64,000 nucleotides of DNA, taken from NCBI RefSeq assembly GCF_000812565.1, contig NZ_JTAM01000011.1, positions 62,001-126,000 on the forward strand, read 5' to 3'. The position numbers and the translations under genes are program-made. Shown here one piece after another: positions 38,555 to 48,192 of the stretch (positions within the stretch are counted from its first letter, which is position 1; each line of letters begins with the position of its first letter). This stretch comes from Flammeovirga sp. OC4 (GTDB lineage Bacteria; Bacteroidota; Bacteroidia; Cytophagales; Flammeovirgaceae). The notes beneath the pieces are model-generated. The model saw only the letters and a list, made by a program, of their open reading frames with translations, was not told where the DNA came from and made no database searches.

Positions 38555-40963
38555 TTAGTTTCTTAAAGGTTTCCCTTTGAATAGAATACTTTGGATACGC
38601 TCCAATGTTTTCTTCTCGCCTGATAAACTCAAGAACGCTTCACGCTCTAAGTCCAATAAATATTGCTCAGAAACTAAAGTTGGAGCTGAAAGGTCTCCAC
38701 CATTGATCACATAATTTAATTTACGAGCAATCTTAGCATCGTGGTCTGAAGCCCAATGTGCGTATTGCATTCCTGCTACACCTGCTTCAAACAATGCCAT
38801 ACCGCCACGGCCTTGTACTTTGATATCTCTTCTAGGATTGGCTTGTGCATAACCTAAAGCGGACAATTCCAACACACGTGTTTTGGCATCTGCAATCACA
38901 CGCTTACGGTTTAGTGTTACTCTAGATTGAGCATTCATGAAGCCCATATTTCTCATTTCCTCTGCTGATGTTGCCACTTTTGCTGTTGCAATGCTCATAA
39001 ACGCATCTTGCAGACGGTTGTACTCCGGATCACCTTCTTTTAATGAATCTGATACTCGAAGTGCCATTTCTTTTGTTCCTCCACCAGCAGGAATCAAACC
39101 AACGCCCACTTCTACTAATCCCATATAGGTTTCAGCATGTGCTTGAATGGCATCACAGTGCATTGACAACTCACAACCACCACCTAATGCTAGACCAGAG
39201 GTTGCCGCCACTACAGGTACTGAAGAGTAACGCGCTCTCATCATTGTTTTCTGGAACTGAGCAATCATCAAATTGATTTCATCATATTCCTGATCACATG
39301 CAAACATAAACAGCATGGCTAAGTTGGCACCTGCTGAGAAGTTGGCCGATTCATTACCGATTACAAGGCCTTTCCAGCCTTTTTCTTCCGCAATTGAAAT
39401 CGCTGTATTTACACCTTCAAGGTTTTCAGCACCTAAGGCATTCATTTTGGTATGGAACTCAAGGTTCAAAACGCCATCTCCAATATCAAATAATGTTGCT
39501 CCTGCATTGCTCCATACTACATTTTCTCCACGCAATGTTTCTAACATCACTAATGACTCTGTACCAGGAACGACTTTGTATGATTTAGATGGAATATCAT
39601 AATAGAAACGCTGACGGTCTTCATTTTTATAGAATGAAGTGTGACCTGCTTCCAACATTTCATAAACCCAAGCCGCTGGCTTTTCACCTGCAGCTTCCAT
39701 TTTCTCTACAGTCTCTTTGACACCAAGAATATCCCAAGTCTCAAACGGACCTAATTCCCAAGCGAAACCAGCTGCAACTGCTTCATCAATTCTAAATAAT
39801 TCATCTGCAATTTCTGGAATACGGTTTGAGCAGTAACGGAATACATCATAGAAAGTCTTACGATAGAAATCCCCAGCTTTATCTTCAAAACCTAGTAAGA
39901 TTGGAAGACGTTCTCTTAGGTTGTCAATGTCTTTTACCGCCTCTAGTGCTTTGAATTTCGCTCTCGTTTTTGGCTGGTATTCAAATGTTTCAAGATTCAA
40001 TTCAAGAATAACTTTTTTGCCATTCTCGTCCTTTGTCTTTTTATAATAACCTTGTTTTGTCTTATCACCAAACCACTGACGGTCATTTAACTCGCTTACG
40101 ATTTTTGGTAAAACAAAACGTTCTTTTGATTCATCTTCAGGTAAACCTGCATGCAAGTTGTTTGATACTTTCACCATTGTATCCAAACCAACCACATCAC
40201 TTGTACGGAATGTTGCCGACTTCGCTCTACCAATGATAGGTCCAGTTAATTTGTCAACTTCACCTACTGACAACCCCATTTCCTGAATAGTATGCATACC
40301 AGACATGATTGCATATACACCAATACGATTGGCGATAAATGCAGGTGTGTCTTTACACAATACTGTTTCTTTGCCTAGATGTACATCACCATAATGCATC
40401 AAGAAATCTACAACATCTTGATCAGTGCTTGGTCCAGGAATGATTTCCAGTAAACGTAAATAACGTGGAGGGTTGAAAAAGTGCGTACCACAGAAGTTTT
40501 TCACGAAGTCCTCACTTCTACCATCGCACATAAACTTGATCGGAATACCTGATGTATTTGATGTTATTAATGTACCCGGTTTACGGTGTTGTTCAACTTG
40601 TTCAAAAACTTTCTTTTTGATTTCTAAGTTCTCTACCACCACCTCAATCACCCAATCACATGAAGCGATTTTAGGCATATCGTCGGTAAAGTTTCCTGTA
40701 GAAACCAAGCGCTCAATTCCTTTTTTGAAAATAGGTGCAGGCTTAGATTTTAGAGCAGTTTTTAGAGCATCATCAACAATTCGATTACGAACTGATTTTG
40801 TTTCAAGGGTTAATCCTTGTGCTGCTTCTTTCTCTGATAATTCACGAGGCACTATGTCTAACAATAATACCTCTACGCCAATATTGGCAAAGTGACATGC
40901 AATTCTAGATCCCATAACGCCGGAACCCAGAACCGCCACTTTATTGATAGTTCTGTTTTTCAT
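38555..40963 (-). CDS. fadN: 3-hydroxyacyl-CoA dehydrogenase/enoyl-CoA hydratase (FadN type)
   Basis: Bifunctional beta-oxidation enzyme of 802 residues. The dehydrogenase comes first (VAVLGSGVMGSRIACHFANIG, NAD site; GTHFFNPPRYLRLLEI; residues 1 to about 300). The crotonase domain follows at about 480-690 (NFSAGANLAMLF oxyanion region, GLALGGGCELSMHCD, VGVGLIPAGGGTKEM). This domain order is that of Bacillus FadN, the reverse of E. coli FadB. It lies between marR and fadA on the minus strand with short gaps, so the three form one operon. Confidence 0.92.
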   Translation of the reverse strand: MKNRTINKVAVLGSGVMGSRIACHFANIGVEVLLLDIVPRELSEKEAAQGLTLETKSVRNRIVDDALKTALKSKPAPIFKKGIERLVSTGNFTDDMPKIASCDWVIEVVVENLEIKKKVFEQVEQHRKPGTLITSNTSGIPIKFMCDGRSEDFVKNFCGTHFFNPPRYLRLLEIIPGPSTDQDVVDFLMHYGDVHLGKETVLCKDTPAFIANRIGVYAIMSGMHTIQEMGLSVGEVDKLTGPIIGRAKSATFRTSDVVGLDTMVKVSNNLHAGLPEDESKERFVLPKIVSELNDRQWFGDKTKQGYYKKTKDENGKKVILELNLETFEYQPKTRAKFKALEAVKDIDNLRERLPILLGFEDKAGDFYRKTFYDVFRYCSNRIPEIADELFRIDEAVAAGFAWELGPFETWDILGVKETVEKMEAAGEKPAAWVYEMLEAGHTSFYKNEDRQRFYYDIPSKSYKVVPGTESLVMLETLRGENVVWSNAGATLFDIGDGVLNLEFHTKMNALGAENLEGVNTAISIAEEKGWKGLVIGNESANFSAGANLAMLFMFACDQEYDEINLMIAQFQKTMMRARYSSVPVVAATSGLALGGGCELSMHCDAIQAHAETYMGLVEVGVGLIPAGGGTKEMALRVSDSLKEGDPEYNRLQDAFMSIATAKVATSAEEMRNMGFMNAQSRVTLNRKRVIADAKTRVLELSALGYAQANPRRDIKVQGRGGMALFEAGVAGMQYAHWASDHDAKIARKLNYVINGGDLSAPTLVSEQYLLDLEREAFLSLSGEKKTLERIQSILFKGKPLRN

Positions 40964-41029
40964 CGGTTTACCGATTGGTGTTGTTTATTGTATTTATTTT
41001 AATTGGGTGTAAACGCTTTGAAAGTAAAA

Positions 41030-41605
41030 CTACTTTTTATTCACGTTTTCCTCAGTTATTCCAAAGCCTTTGAGTTGATCTCTGATCTCATCAAACATTT
41101 GCCCTTTAGGGTCTTTAATTACTTCGTTAATGCTATCCATCACATTAAAGAAGGTTCCTAGTTCTTCTGGAGTAATTTTTTCTTCTACTCTTCTTTGAAA
41201 AACTTTTACGGTCTGTTTCGACATTTCTCGTTTCATCTGACCATAATCCGTTAAGCGAATAATTACTTTTCGCTTATCCGTTTTATCTGCAACCCTCTCA
41301 ATAAGTCCTTTTTCTTCAAAGCTTTTCAACATTCGAGTAAGGCTTCTTGCCTCCATACCCATCAAGGGAGCAATTTTTGTAGCAGGAGTTCCTTCAACAG
41401 GGTCAATATTTAAAAGCACAAAACCGATGGAGTGGGAAATTTCATAATCTGCACCTAATAAATTGTACATTTTTGAAATTGCTAACCAAGTTGCTTTAAT
41501 GCTTAAATCGACCGACTTTTTCTTTTTTTCAGTTCTACGTAATTCGCCCATGCTTTCATAATAATTTTGTGATGTGTGTGTGTTTGTGTTATTGGTGAGA
41601 TGCAT
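41030..41605 (-). CDS. MarR family transcriptional regulator
   Basis: A 191-residue winged-helix protein with the MarR pattern: ALMGMEARSLTRMLKSFEEKGLIERV (recognition helix and wing start), DKRKVIIRLTDYG (wing) and C-terminal dimer helices. The first 18 residues are Asn/Thr-rich; the ATG at residue 19 (MGELRRTEKK) is an alternative start. As first gene before fadN and fadA it probably represses or autoregulates the fatty-acid operon in response to an acyl-CoA (inference). Confidence 0.88.
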   Translation of the reverse strand: MHLTNNTNTHTSQNYYESMGELRRTEKKKKSVDLSIKATWLAISKMYNLLGADYEISHSIGFVLLNIDPVEGTPATKIAPLMGMEARSLTRMLKSFEEKGLIERVADKTDKRKVIIRLTDYGQMKREMSKQTVKVFQRRVEEKITPEELGTFFNVMDSINEVIKDPKGQMFDEIRDQLKGFGITEENVNKK

Positions 41606-41797
41606 AGGAATATTTTACGTCTAAAATACGCTTATCCTCTCCTTCAATTCCAAATATATAAATATTTAGTATGCAAGCATAACATTTTTTAAAAAGTTTT
41701 ATTAAAATTTATTTAGAAATCTATTAATTATCACAAAAGATCTATTACAAAACATACAATTAAATAAAGGTTTCAGAGCTTGTTTAAAACAATTAGT

Positions 41798-41805
41798 TAC
41801 ATTTG
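41798..41805 (+). promoter_or_regulatory. -7 promoter box of the ABC half-transporter
   Basis: TACATTTG matches TAnnTTTG; its last three bases form a TTG that could be mistaken for a start codon. It supports the downstream ATG at 41872. Confidence 0.55.
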
Positions 41806-41871
41806 TGTGCTATATTAGTTGTGACAACAACTTTTATCAAAAACATCGGAATAATTTCAATAGAAAGCAGA

Positions 41872-43650
41872 ATGAAAGAACTCGCTTATCTTAATAAATA
41901 TATTATACGCTATGGCTTTAGATTATCGTTGGGTATCATTTTTATGATCATTTCCAACATATTTGCTATTGCACCGGCACAAGTGGTACGCTATGCATTA
42001 GACTTAGTTGTAGACACCTTAAAAACACAAACTTTACTAAAAGGAAGTAGCATTTATGACAGTTACATCAATGAATTTTTCCAAATCGTATTGCTTTATG
42101 GTGGTGTCATCGTAGGTATGGCGTTTATGAGAGGAATATTCTTATTCTTTGTACGTCAGACTATCATTGTGATGTCTCGTTTGATTGAGTTTGACTTGAA
42201 GAATGACATTTTTGAACATTACCAGAAACTCCCATTAAGTTTTTACAGAAAAAATAATACGGGTGACTTGATGGCCAGAATTTCTGAAGATGTCAGTAAA
42301 GTAAGAATGTACTTGGGACCTGCCATTATGTATAGTATCAATATGGTCATTTCATTCATATTGACTATTTCTATCATGGCAAGTATCAATGTGGAATTGA
42401 CAATTTGGGCTTTATTTCCTCTTCCATTGCTTTCTATCAGTATTTATTTTGTCAATAATATCATCAATAAAAAGTCTGAATTGATTCAACAGCAATTGTC
42501 TGCCATGTCAACTTTTGTACAAGAAGCATTTTCAGGTATTAGAGTATTAAAAGCTTTTGTGAGAGAAAAAGAATCACTCCACAACTTCACGGCTACCGCT
42601 GAAGAATACCAAGATCGTCAATTGGAATTGGCCAAAGTAAACTCAATGTTTTATCCATTAATGCTCTTTTTAATTGGGTTAAGCACAATCTTAACTGTGT
42701 ATGTAGGTGGTTTAGAAGTTGAAAAAGGAGCCATTACACCAGGTGTTATTGCCGAGTTTATCATGTATGTAACACTTTTAACTTGGCCAGTGACATCATT
42801 AGGGTGGGTAACTAGTATTGTACAAAGAGCTGCCGCTTCTCAGAAAAGAATCAATGAGTTTTTAAGCATAGAACCTGAAATCACTTCACCGACCAACAAA
42901 CCTTTTGAGATTAAAGGTAAAATCACTTTCAAAGATGTCTCTTTAGTTTATCCTGATTCAGGAATAAAAGCATTAAATAAGGTTTCTTTTGAAATAGAAA
43001 CAGGTAAGACATTAGCAATTTTGGGGACAACAGGTTCAGGTAAAAGTACTGTAGCCAACTTAATCTCTAGATTATATGACCCTACAGAAGGAAAAATTTT
43101 AATAGATGATCATGATCTCAAAACATTGAATCTTCATGACATCCGTTCCCAAATCAATATGGCTCCTCAAGATGTATTTTTATTCTCTAATACATTGAGA
43201 AATAATATCGCTTTTGCCAAAGCAGATGCTACTGAGGAAGACATCATTAGAGCAACTAAAAATGCAGGACTTTGGGACAACATTCAAAATATGGACAACG
43301 GCCTTGACACTATTGTTGGAGAAAGAGGAATCACGTTATCCGGAGGACAAAAACAAAGAGCTACCATAGCCAGAGCTATTTTGGGTACGCCTAGTATTTT
43401 GATTTTAGATGATAGCTTATCTGCGGTTGACACCAATACAGAAAACGAAATTTTAAACAATTTACAAGAGGTGATGAAGGATAGAACTTCAGTAATTATC
43501 TCTCATAGGGTTTCATCTGTAAAATTGGCAGATAAAATTATTGTACTTCACGAAGGCAATATCATTGAGCAAGGAACTCATGATGAGCTACTTAAAATTG
43601 AAGGACACTATCAATCACTTTACCAACAACAATCAGAGAGCAATAATTAA
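41872..43650 (+). CDS. ABC exporter half-transporter with degenerate-type catalytic site
   Basis: A 592-residue membrane-ATPase fusion with six helices in residues 1 to about 310. The ATPase has Walker A GTTGSGKST, signature TLSGGQKQR and the H-loop SHRVS. The Walker B is ILILDDSLSAVD: Asp replaces the catalytic Glu, as in the degenerate subunit of heterodimeric exporters such as YheI/BmrC or LmrC. A partner with a normal Glu would be expected, but none is adjacent. The start is set at ATG 41872; the longer TTG frame from 41803 overlaps the promoter box. Confidence 0.88.
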   Translation: MKELAYLNKYIIRYGFRLSLGIIFMIISNIFAIAPAQVVRYALDLVVDTLKTQTLLKGSSIYDSYINEFFQIVLLYGGVIVGMAFMRGIFLFFVRQTIIVMSRLIEFDLKNDIFEHYQKLPLSFYRKNNTGDLMARISEDVSKVRMYLGPAIMYSINMVISFILTISIMASINVELTIWALFPLPLLSISIYFVNNIINKKSELIQQQLSAMSTFVQEAFSGIRVLKAFVREKESLHNFTATAEEYQDRQLELAKVNSMFYPLMLFLIGLSTILTVYVGGLEVEKGAITPGVIAEFIMYVTLLTWPVTSLGWVTSIVQRAAASQKRINEFLSIEPEITSPTNKPFEIKGKITFKDVSLVYPDSGIKALNKVSFEIETGKTLAILGTTGSGKSTVANLISRLYDPTEGKILIDDHDLKTLNLHDIRSQINMAPQDVFLFSNTLRNNIAFAKADATEEDIIRATKNAGLWDNIQNMDNGLDTIVGERGITLSGGQKQRATIARAILGTPSILILDDSLSAVDTNTENEILNNLQEVMKDRTSVIISHRVSSVKLADKIIVLHEGNIIEQGTHDELLKIEGHYQSLYQQQSESNN

Positions 43651-43891
43651 AGAATATTTGCAAATTATTAATTAGATTTGTTTCGATTCATAAGACAAAT
43701 TAAACATTGAGTACCTGAAAAATGGTATTCTGATTTACCCGTTATAATGATTCAAATTTTTATAGTCTAATGATGGCTATAAGTAAAGACCTAATTTTAA
43801 ATTAATTTTAGCTTACATCGTGTAAAGTTGATTTTCAATTTGTAAATTATCTGACATATCCTGTAAGCCGACAACGCTATCTTTTTAAAAT

Positions 43892-44416
43892 TTGAATACT
43901 CAAAACCAAATACATAAAATCTCTGAGAAAGAATTCAAAGAGCTCTTTGATAAATACTATGATAGTATAAGGGGTTTCATCTTCTATAAAATTGGCGATA
44001 TCGATCTTTCTGAAGACATTGCTCAAGAAACTTTTGTGAAATTTTGGGAGTCAAGAGAAAAAGTAATTCTTGATACTGTAAAAACTTACCTCTATACCAT
44101 TGCAAATAACTTAATGCTCAACCATATCAAACATGGAAAAGTTGTACTACAATTTGAGCAAAAACAAAACAAAAAAGATGGGGAAGTGGAAACAAATCCT
44201 GAATACAAAATGGAACTTGATGAGTTTCAATCTACATTAAATAAAACCATCTCCGAGATTCCTGACAAAAGTAGAACTGTTTTTTTAATGAATAGAATTG
44301 ATGGACTGACCTATACCGAAATCAGCGAAAGGTTAGGTGTGAGTGTCAAGGCCATTGAAAAAAGAATGTCGAAAGCCTTAAGTATTCTTAGAAAGGAATT
44401 GGATGTAAATATCTAA
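43892..44416 (+). CDS. ECF-type RNA polymerase sigma-70 factor
   Basis: A 174-residue sigma factor with region 2 (LFDKYYDSIRGFIFYKIG...LSEDIAQETFVKFWE) and region 4 (LDEFQSTLNKTISEIPDKSRTVFLMNRIDGLTYTEIS-type helix-turn-helix). It starts at TTG 43892: a stop lies just upstream in frame and the only internal Met is in mid-domain. A TATCTTTT box ends 6 nt upstream, so the message may be leaderless. No anti-sigma factor or TonB receptor gene is next to it, so its signal is unknown. Confidence 0.88.
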   Translation: MNTQNQIHKISEKEFKELFDKYYDSIRGFIFYKIGDIDLSEDIAQETFVKFWESREKVILDTVKTYLYTIANNLMLNHIKHGKVVLQFEQKQNKKDGEVETNPEYKMELDEFQSTLNKTISEIPDKSRTVFLMNRIDGLTYTEISERLGVSVKAIEKRMSKALSILRKELDVNI

Positions 44417-44522
44417 AATTACAGTCCAATTTATGCTTAATAGTTCAATATAAACCGGTTGTATAAAGTTTAGAAATCATAAATGAGAGTTAATTTCATT
44501 AGAAAACTTTAATTGATTTTTG

Positions 44523-44530
44523 TATGTTTG
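44523..44530 (+). promoter_or_regulatory. -7 promoter box of adk
   Basis: TATGTTTG, matching TAnnTTTG, 66 nt upstream of the adenylate kinase ATG. Confidence 0.6.
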
Positions 44531-44596
44531 CCATTTCTGAGTAGAGTCCTCTTACTCAGAGTAATATTTAATAACAAATAAACAAACAATAATAAT

Positions 44597-45169
44597 ATGA
44601 TCAATCTTGTATTATTTGGCCCTCCAGGTGCAGGAAAGGGAACACAAAGTGATATGATTAAAGAAAAGTATAATCTTGTTCACTTGTCAACTGGAGATCT
44701 TCTTCGTGGTGAAATCAAAGCAGGGACTCCTCTTGGAATCAAAGCGAAAGAATTGATGGATCAAGGTCAATTAGTACCAGACGAGGTTGTGATTGGAATG
44801 ATTGATTCTAAAATTAAAGCAAACAAAGAAGGTAATGGTTTTATCTTTGATGGTTTCCCTCGTACAGTAGCTCAAGCTGAAGCGTTAGATGGTTTAATGT
44901 CTGAAAATGATATTGCTATCTCAGGTATGGTTGCTCTTGATGTTGATGAGGAAGAATTAACAAAGAGAATCTTGAAGCGTGGTGAAACTTCAGGTCGTAC
45001 TGATGACCAAAACGAAGACTTGATCCGTAATCGTGTAAAGGAGTACAACACTAAAACGGCTCCTGTTGCGAACTTCTACGAAGCTCAAGGAAAATACAAA
45101 GCAATCGGCGGTGTAGGTTCTATTGAAGAGATCTTCACTAACTTATGTGCAGCGATCGATAGCTTATAA
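44597..45169 (+). CDS. adk: Adenylate kinase
   Basis: Interconverts ATP, AMP and ADP. The 190-residue enzyme has the P-loop GPPGAGKGTQ, the AMP site HLSTGDLLR and DGFPRTVAQAEAL, and RGETSGRTDD at the lid. It is the short form: the long zinc-binding LID insertion is absent, as usual in Bacteroidota. It has its own promoter box and terminator and precedes obg, a common neighbour in this phylum. Confidence 0.97.
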   Translation: MINLVLFGPPGAGKGTQSDMIKEKYNLVHLSTGDLLRGEIKAGTPLGIKAKELMDQGQLVPDEVVIGMIDSKIKANKEGNGFIFDGFPRTVAQAEALDGLMSENDIAISGMVALDVDEEELTKRILKRGETSGRTDDQNEDLIRNRVKEYNTKTAPVANFYEAQGKYKAIGGVGSIEEIFTNLCAAIDSL

Positions 45170-45191
45170 TCAATATATTTATATTGCAGAG

Positions 45192-45224
45192 AAGGGGTAT
45201 TACGAAGGTAATACCTCTTTTTTA
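45192..45224 (+). terminator. Terminator of adk
   Basis: GGTATTAC-GAAG-GTAATACC with further pairing outward (45192-45219), followed by a T tract. Confidence 0.9.
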
Positions 45225-45494
45225 TTGGCTTAGAAAATATTCTACTCTTATTTTATTATTTAATTCATTGGTTTTAAAATTTGCTGAGCTTAATAGAAAC
45301 CTAAATTTTGAAAGTGAAAATTCTCCGTTTTAGGTTATGAAGAAGTTAATTTTTGAGAGAATAGTGGTTCTATAGTCGATAAAATTAACGAAATAATGTT
45401 CTAAAAAGGTGGATTTTCACCAAAAGAGAGGTTTTTATTATGCTCTACTTCCAATCAGTTGTTAATAATAGTCATAGAGTTTCTGATCTTTCCC

Positions 45495-45502
45495 TACCTT
45501 TG
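45495..45502 (+). promoter_or_regulatory. -7 promoter box of obg
   Basis: TACCTTTG matches TAnnTTTG, about 98 nt upstream of the obg ATG. The remaining adk-obg gap (45225-45490) shows no gene. Confidence 0.6.
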
Positions 45503-45599
45503 CAGTTCGGCTTGAAAGTGAGTATTGCATCAATGCATTTTTGTCCTATGCACCCTCCTCTCTTAAAAGCCTTATTATTCGACATTTAGCATAGAAAAA

Positions 45600-46709
45600 A
45601 TGGCTTCATCAAATTTTATAGATTACGTAAAAATATTCACACGTTCAGGTTCTGGCGGATCTGGAGCAGTATCTTTTCGTAGAGAAAAACACGTACCGAA
45701 AGGTGGTCCTGACGGTGGTGATGGTGGACGAGGTGGACATATCATCTTAAAAGCTGATAAACAACTTTGGACTTTATTACACCTGAAATACCGTAAACAC
45801 GTTCATGGAAACAATGGAGAAAGTGGTCAAGGTACAGGTAAAAGTGGGGCCGAAGGTGAAGATATTATCCTTAATGTGCCTTTGGGAACAATCGCAAAAG
45901 ACGCTGAAACAGGAGAAAAACTTTGTGAGCTGACAGAAGACGGTCAGGAAATCATCTTGATGAAAGGTGGCCGTGGTGGATTAGGTAACAGAAACTTTAA
46001 AACTGCTACCAATCAAACGCCTCGTTACGCTCAGCCGGGTGAAGACTGCCAAGAAGCTTGGGTGATTCTTGAGTTAAAAGTATTGGCAGATGTAGGTCTT
46101 GTTGGATTCCCTAATGCGGGTAAATCTACTTTACTTTCTGTCCTTTCAGCAGCAAAACCTGAAATCGCTGACTACCCATTTACAACAATGGTTCCTAACC
46201 TTGGTGTGATTTCTTACCGTGATAATCGTTCATTTGTCATGGCGGATATTCCTGGTATCATCGAAGGTGCGGCAGAAGGAAAAGGCTTGGGTATTCGTTT
46301 CTTACGACATATCGAGCGTAACTCTGTATTACTATTCATGGTTCCTGCAGACAGTGAAGATGTAGCGCATGATTACCAAGTATTAGTCAACGAATTGACA
46401 AAATACAACCCTGAGTTATTGGATAAAAACCGTCTTTTAGCCATCACTAAAAGCGATATGCTGGATGAAGAGCTAGAGGAAATGATCTCTGAGACACTTC
46501 CAGAAGGCGTACCTTATGTATTTATTTCTTCACTCGCCCAAAAAGGTATTCCTGAACTAAAAGACATGCTTTGGGAAGCCATCAATGACGGCGTAGAAGA
46601 AGAAGTTCAAGAGTTTGTAGAAGAAGATTACGAACCTCTACCAGACGCAGATTACAATCCTTATCAAGATCGAATTGATTTGGAAAATGAAGCGGATGAG
46701 GAAGAATAA
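45600..46709 (+). CDS. obg: Obg/CgtA family GTPase
   Basis: Essential ribosome-associated GTPase acting in 50S assembly. The 369-residue protein has the glycine-rich Obg fold ([20 protein letters not shown], residues ~15-35). The G domain shows G1 [10 protein letters not shown]3 [12 protein letters not shown] and G4 TKSD. It ends in an acidic tail (residues ~335-369, Glu/Asp-rich) in place of a structured C-terminal domain. It has its own promoter and terminator. Confidence 0.97.
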   Translation: MASSNFIDYVKIFTRSGSGGSGAVSFRREKHVPKGGPDGGDGGRGGHIILKADKQLWTLLHLKYRKHVHGNNGESGQGTGKSGAEGEDIILNVPLGTIAKDAETGEKLCELTEDGQEIILMKGGRGGLGNRNFKTATNQTPRYAQPGEDCQEAWVILELKVLADVGLVGFPNAGKSTLLSVLSAAKPEIADYPFTTMVPNLGVISYRDNRSFVMADIPGIIEGAAEGKGLGIRFLRHIERNSVLLFMVPADSEDVAHDYQVLVNELTKYNPELLDKNRLLAITKSDMLDEELEEMISETLPEGVPYVFISSLAQKGIPELKDMLWEAINDGVEEEVQEFVEEDYEPLPDADYNPYQDRIDLENEADEEE

Positions 46710-46719
46710 AAATAATGAG

Positions 46720-46749
46720 AGGCAATTTCGAAAGAGATTGCCTTTTTTG
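46720..46749 (+). terminator. Terminator of obg
   Basis: AGGCAATTTC and GAGATTGCCT form a 10-bp stem with a GAAA loop, followed by TTTTT. Confidence 0.9.
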
Positions 46750-46763
46750 CTTTTTTGTATAAA

Positions 46764-46796
46764 AAGAGGTTACCTCATCAAAAAAGGTAACCTCTT
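46764..46796 (-). terminator. Terminator of dps
   Basis: AAGAGGTTACC pairs with GGTAACCTCTT (11 bp); on the minus strand it is followed by TTTTT. It lies between the obg terminator and the dps stop. Confidence 0.85.
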
Positions 46797-46838
46797 AATA
46801 CTTCAATCTATTCTAACTATTTTACTACTGATATCTTA

Positions 46839-47318
46839 TTATTTCAACCAAGCTGCTAACATCCAAATTGTTTTCTCTTGCTCGCTGATCAATTCTGAAA
46901 GTAAAGCTACTGTACCTTCATCACCTGCATCAGATGCCTGCTCAATTACTTCTCTTTCAATTTTTAATAATGTAGACAGGTTATTAACTACTAATTCTAC
47001 TGAAGCCACATCAGTTGTAATGTTCTTTCCTTGCTCAATTTCCGATGCTTCTAAATAATCAGAAAAAGTATGCAACGGCTGTACTCCTAATGTCAAAATT
47101 CTTTCTGCAATCTCGTCAACGCGATCATTTGCACCTGTATATAACTCTTCAAATTTTGCGTGAAGTTCAAAGAAGTTTTTACCTTGAATATTCCAGTGTA
47201 AGCCTCTCAAATTCTGATAGTACAGTTGGAAGTTGGCTAATAAAGTGTTTAATCCTTGTCCTAATTGTGATGCTTTTTCTACATCAATTCCGATTATATT
47301 TAATGCTAAAGTATTCAT
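46839..47318 (-). CDS. dps: Dps family ferritin-like DNA-protection protein
   Basis: Forms a 12-mer that oxidises and stores iron and can shield DNA in stress. The 159-residue helical protein has the Dps ferroxidase signature LRGLHWNIQGKNFFELHAKFEELY, with the inter-subunit ligands His, His, Asp and Glu (ANDRVDEIAERI). Length is typical. An imperfect TAnnTTTG-like box (CACCTTTG) lies upstream, and a 3' terminator isolates it. Confidence 0.93.
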   Translation of the reverse strand: MNTLALNIIGIDVEKASQLGQGLNTLLANFQLYYQNLRGLHWNIQGKNFFELHAKFEELYTGANDRVDEIAERILTLGVQPLHTFSDYLEASEIEQGKNITTDVASVELVVNNLSTLLKIEREVIEQASDAGDEGTVALLSELISEQEKTIWMLAAWLK

Positions 47319-47466
47319 GTTTATATCTATCTTTTTGTTTGTTTCTGATTGATTACACTACAAAGGTGGTGGATTTTAATTATAAATAAAAATAATATGT
47401 TTTTATATAGATATAATAAAAAACTATAAACATAGAAATAAAAAAAGCACAAGTTCCTCAACATCT

Positions 47467-47527
47467 AGCGCAAGTGTTAAGCGAAAGCGACACTTGTGCT
47501 GACATCTGTAAAAAGTCTGAAGACTTT
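47467..47527 (+). repeat. REP element left of the RAYT gene (plus orientation)
   Basis: AGCGCAAGTG (47467-47476) and CACTTGTGCT (47491-47500) form a 10-bp stem with one G.U pair at position 4. The 14-nt loop TTAAGCGAAAGCGA can itself fold as GC-GAAA-GC. A second hairpin (AAAAGTC-TGAA-GACTTTT, 47511-47528) follows. Confidence 0.88.
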
Positions 47528-47568
47528 TAGATAATAATCTATTCCAAAGAAATAATGTAGAGCTTTAC

Positions 47569-48120
47569 CTAAATCAGCTCAACATCCAACACTTTCAAGG
47601 TTTTACCTGAATAATTTCCAGCACTTGAATACAGATATTCATCAGGTTCATTGACTATTCCCTCTTTGAGAGGATTATCATGAATATAATTTAACTTTTG
47701 AGAAAGTGAATCAGAGCTCGTAAGCATTTTTGGACAATTATGCTGTTGCCAGAATTGATATCTGGTATTATTTTTATTTCTTTGACCTGTTTTTTCAAAC
47801 ATCCAAATCAACCATTTTTTCCTACTCTCAACTGGATTATTTTTAATTGCATTAATGATTTTAAGAGACGTAAACTTCTTCATATCTCTAAGGATATATT
47901 CTAGCTTATTATCTTCATTATTCGATATTATAAGATGAATATGATTAGTCATGACAACGTAAGCATGTAATGCCAACCCTTTATTTTTTTGACAATATTT
48001 CAAGCTATCAATAATGATGTCTTTGTATTCTTTTCTTGTAAAAACATCAATCCAATGAACTACAGAAAGTGTAACAAAATAGCATTTAGTCTGATCTAGA
48101 ATTTTGTATTTTCTACTCAT
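47569..48120 (-). CDS. REP-associated tyrosine transposase (RAYT, Y1/HUH)
   Basis: A 183-residue single-domain Y1-type nuclease of the IS200/TnpA-REP superfamily. Such proteins cut single-stranded hairpins through a His-hydrophobic-His metal site and a tyrosine. The HUH motif is MTNHIHL (H60, H62 from the ATG at 48120), preceded by the LALHAYVV strand. The C-terminal signature NYIHDNPLKEGIV then YLYSSAGNY is typical of the Bacteroidota group. The frame is open to 48171, but ATG 48120 begins the conserved domain. It is intact and flanked by inverted REP elements, which are its likely substrates. Confidence 0.9.
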   Translation of the reverse strand: MSRKYKILDQTKCYFVTLSVVHWIDVFTRKEYKDIIIDSLKYCQKNKGLALHAYVVMTNHIHLIISNNEDNKLEYILRDMKKFTSLKIINAIKNNPVESRKKWLIWMFEKTGQRNKNNTRYQFWQQHNCPKMLTSSDSLSQKLNYIHDNPLKEGIVNEPDEYLYSSAGNYSGKTLKVLDVELI

Positions 48121-48192
48121 TTTTGAATCGTTATTGTAATAGTTAGTTTTTAATGTTGCCACTTTGAGCATGAGAGCTTTTCTTGTGGGATT

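Noticed and set aside
40473-40895. 140-codon antisense frame within fadN
   Set aside because: It lies fully opposite a well-supported catalytic domain and its sequence has no family features.
38555-40963. Calling the bifunctional enzyme FadB
   Set aside because: The dehydrogenase domain precedes the hydratase domain, the opposite of FadB, and the neighbours match the fadN-fadA arrangement.
41803-41871. TTG start 23 codons upstream for the ABC half-transporter
   Set aside because: The TTG is the end of the TACATTTG promoter box, and the added residues are not typical of exporters.
46675-47058. 127-codon plus-strand frame across the obg end, two terminators and dps
   Set aside because: It reads through two strong terminators and is antisense to dps.
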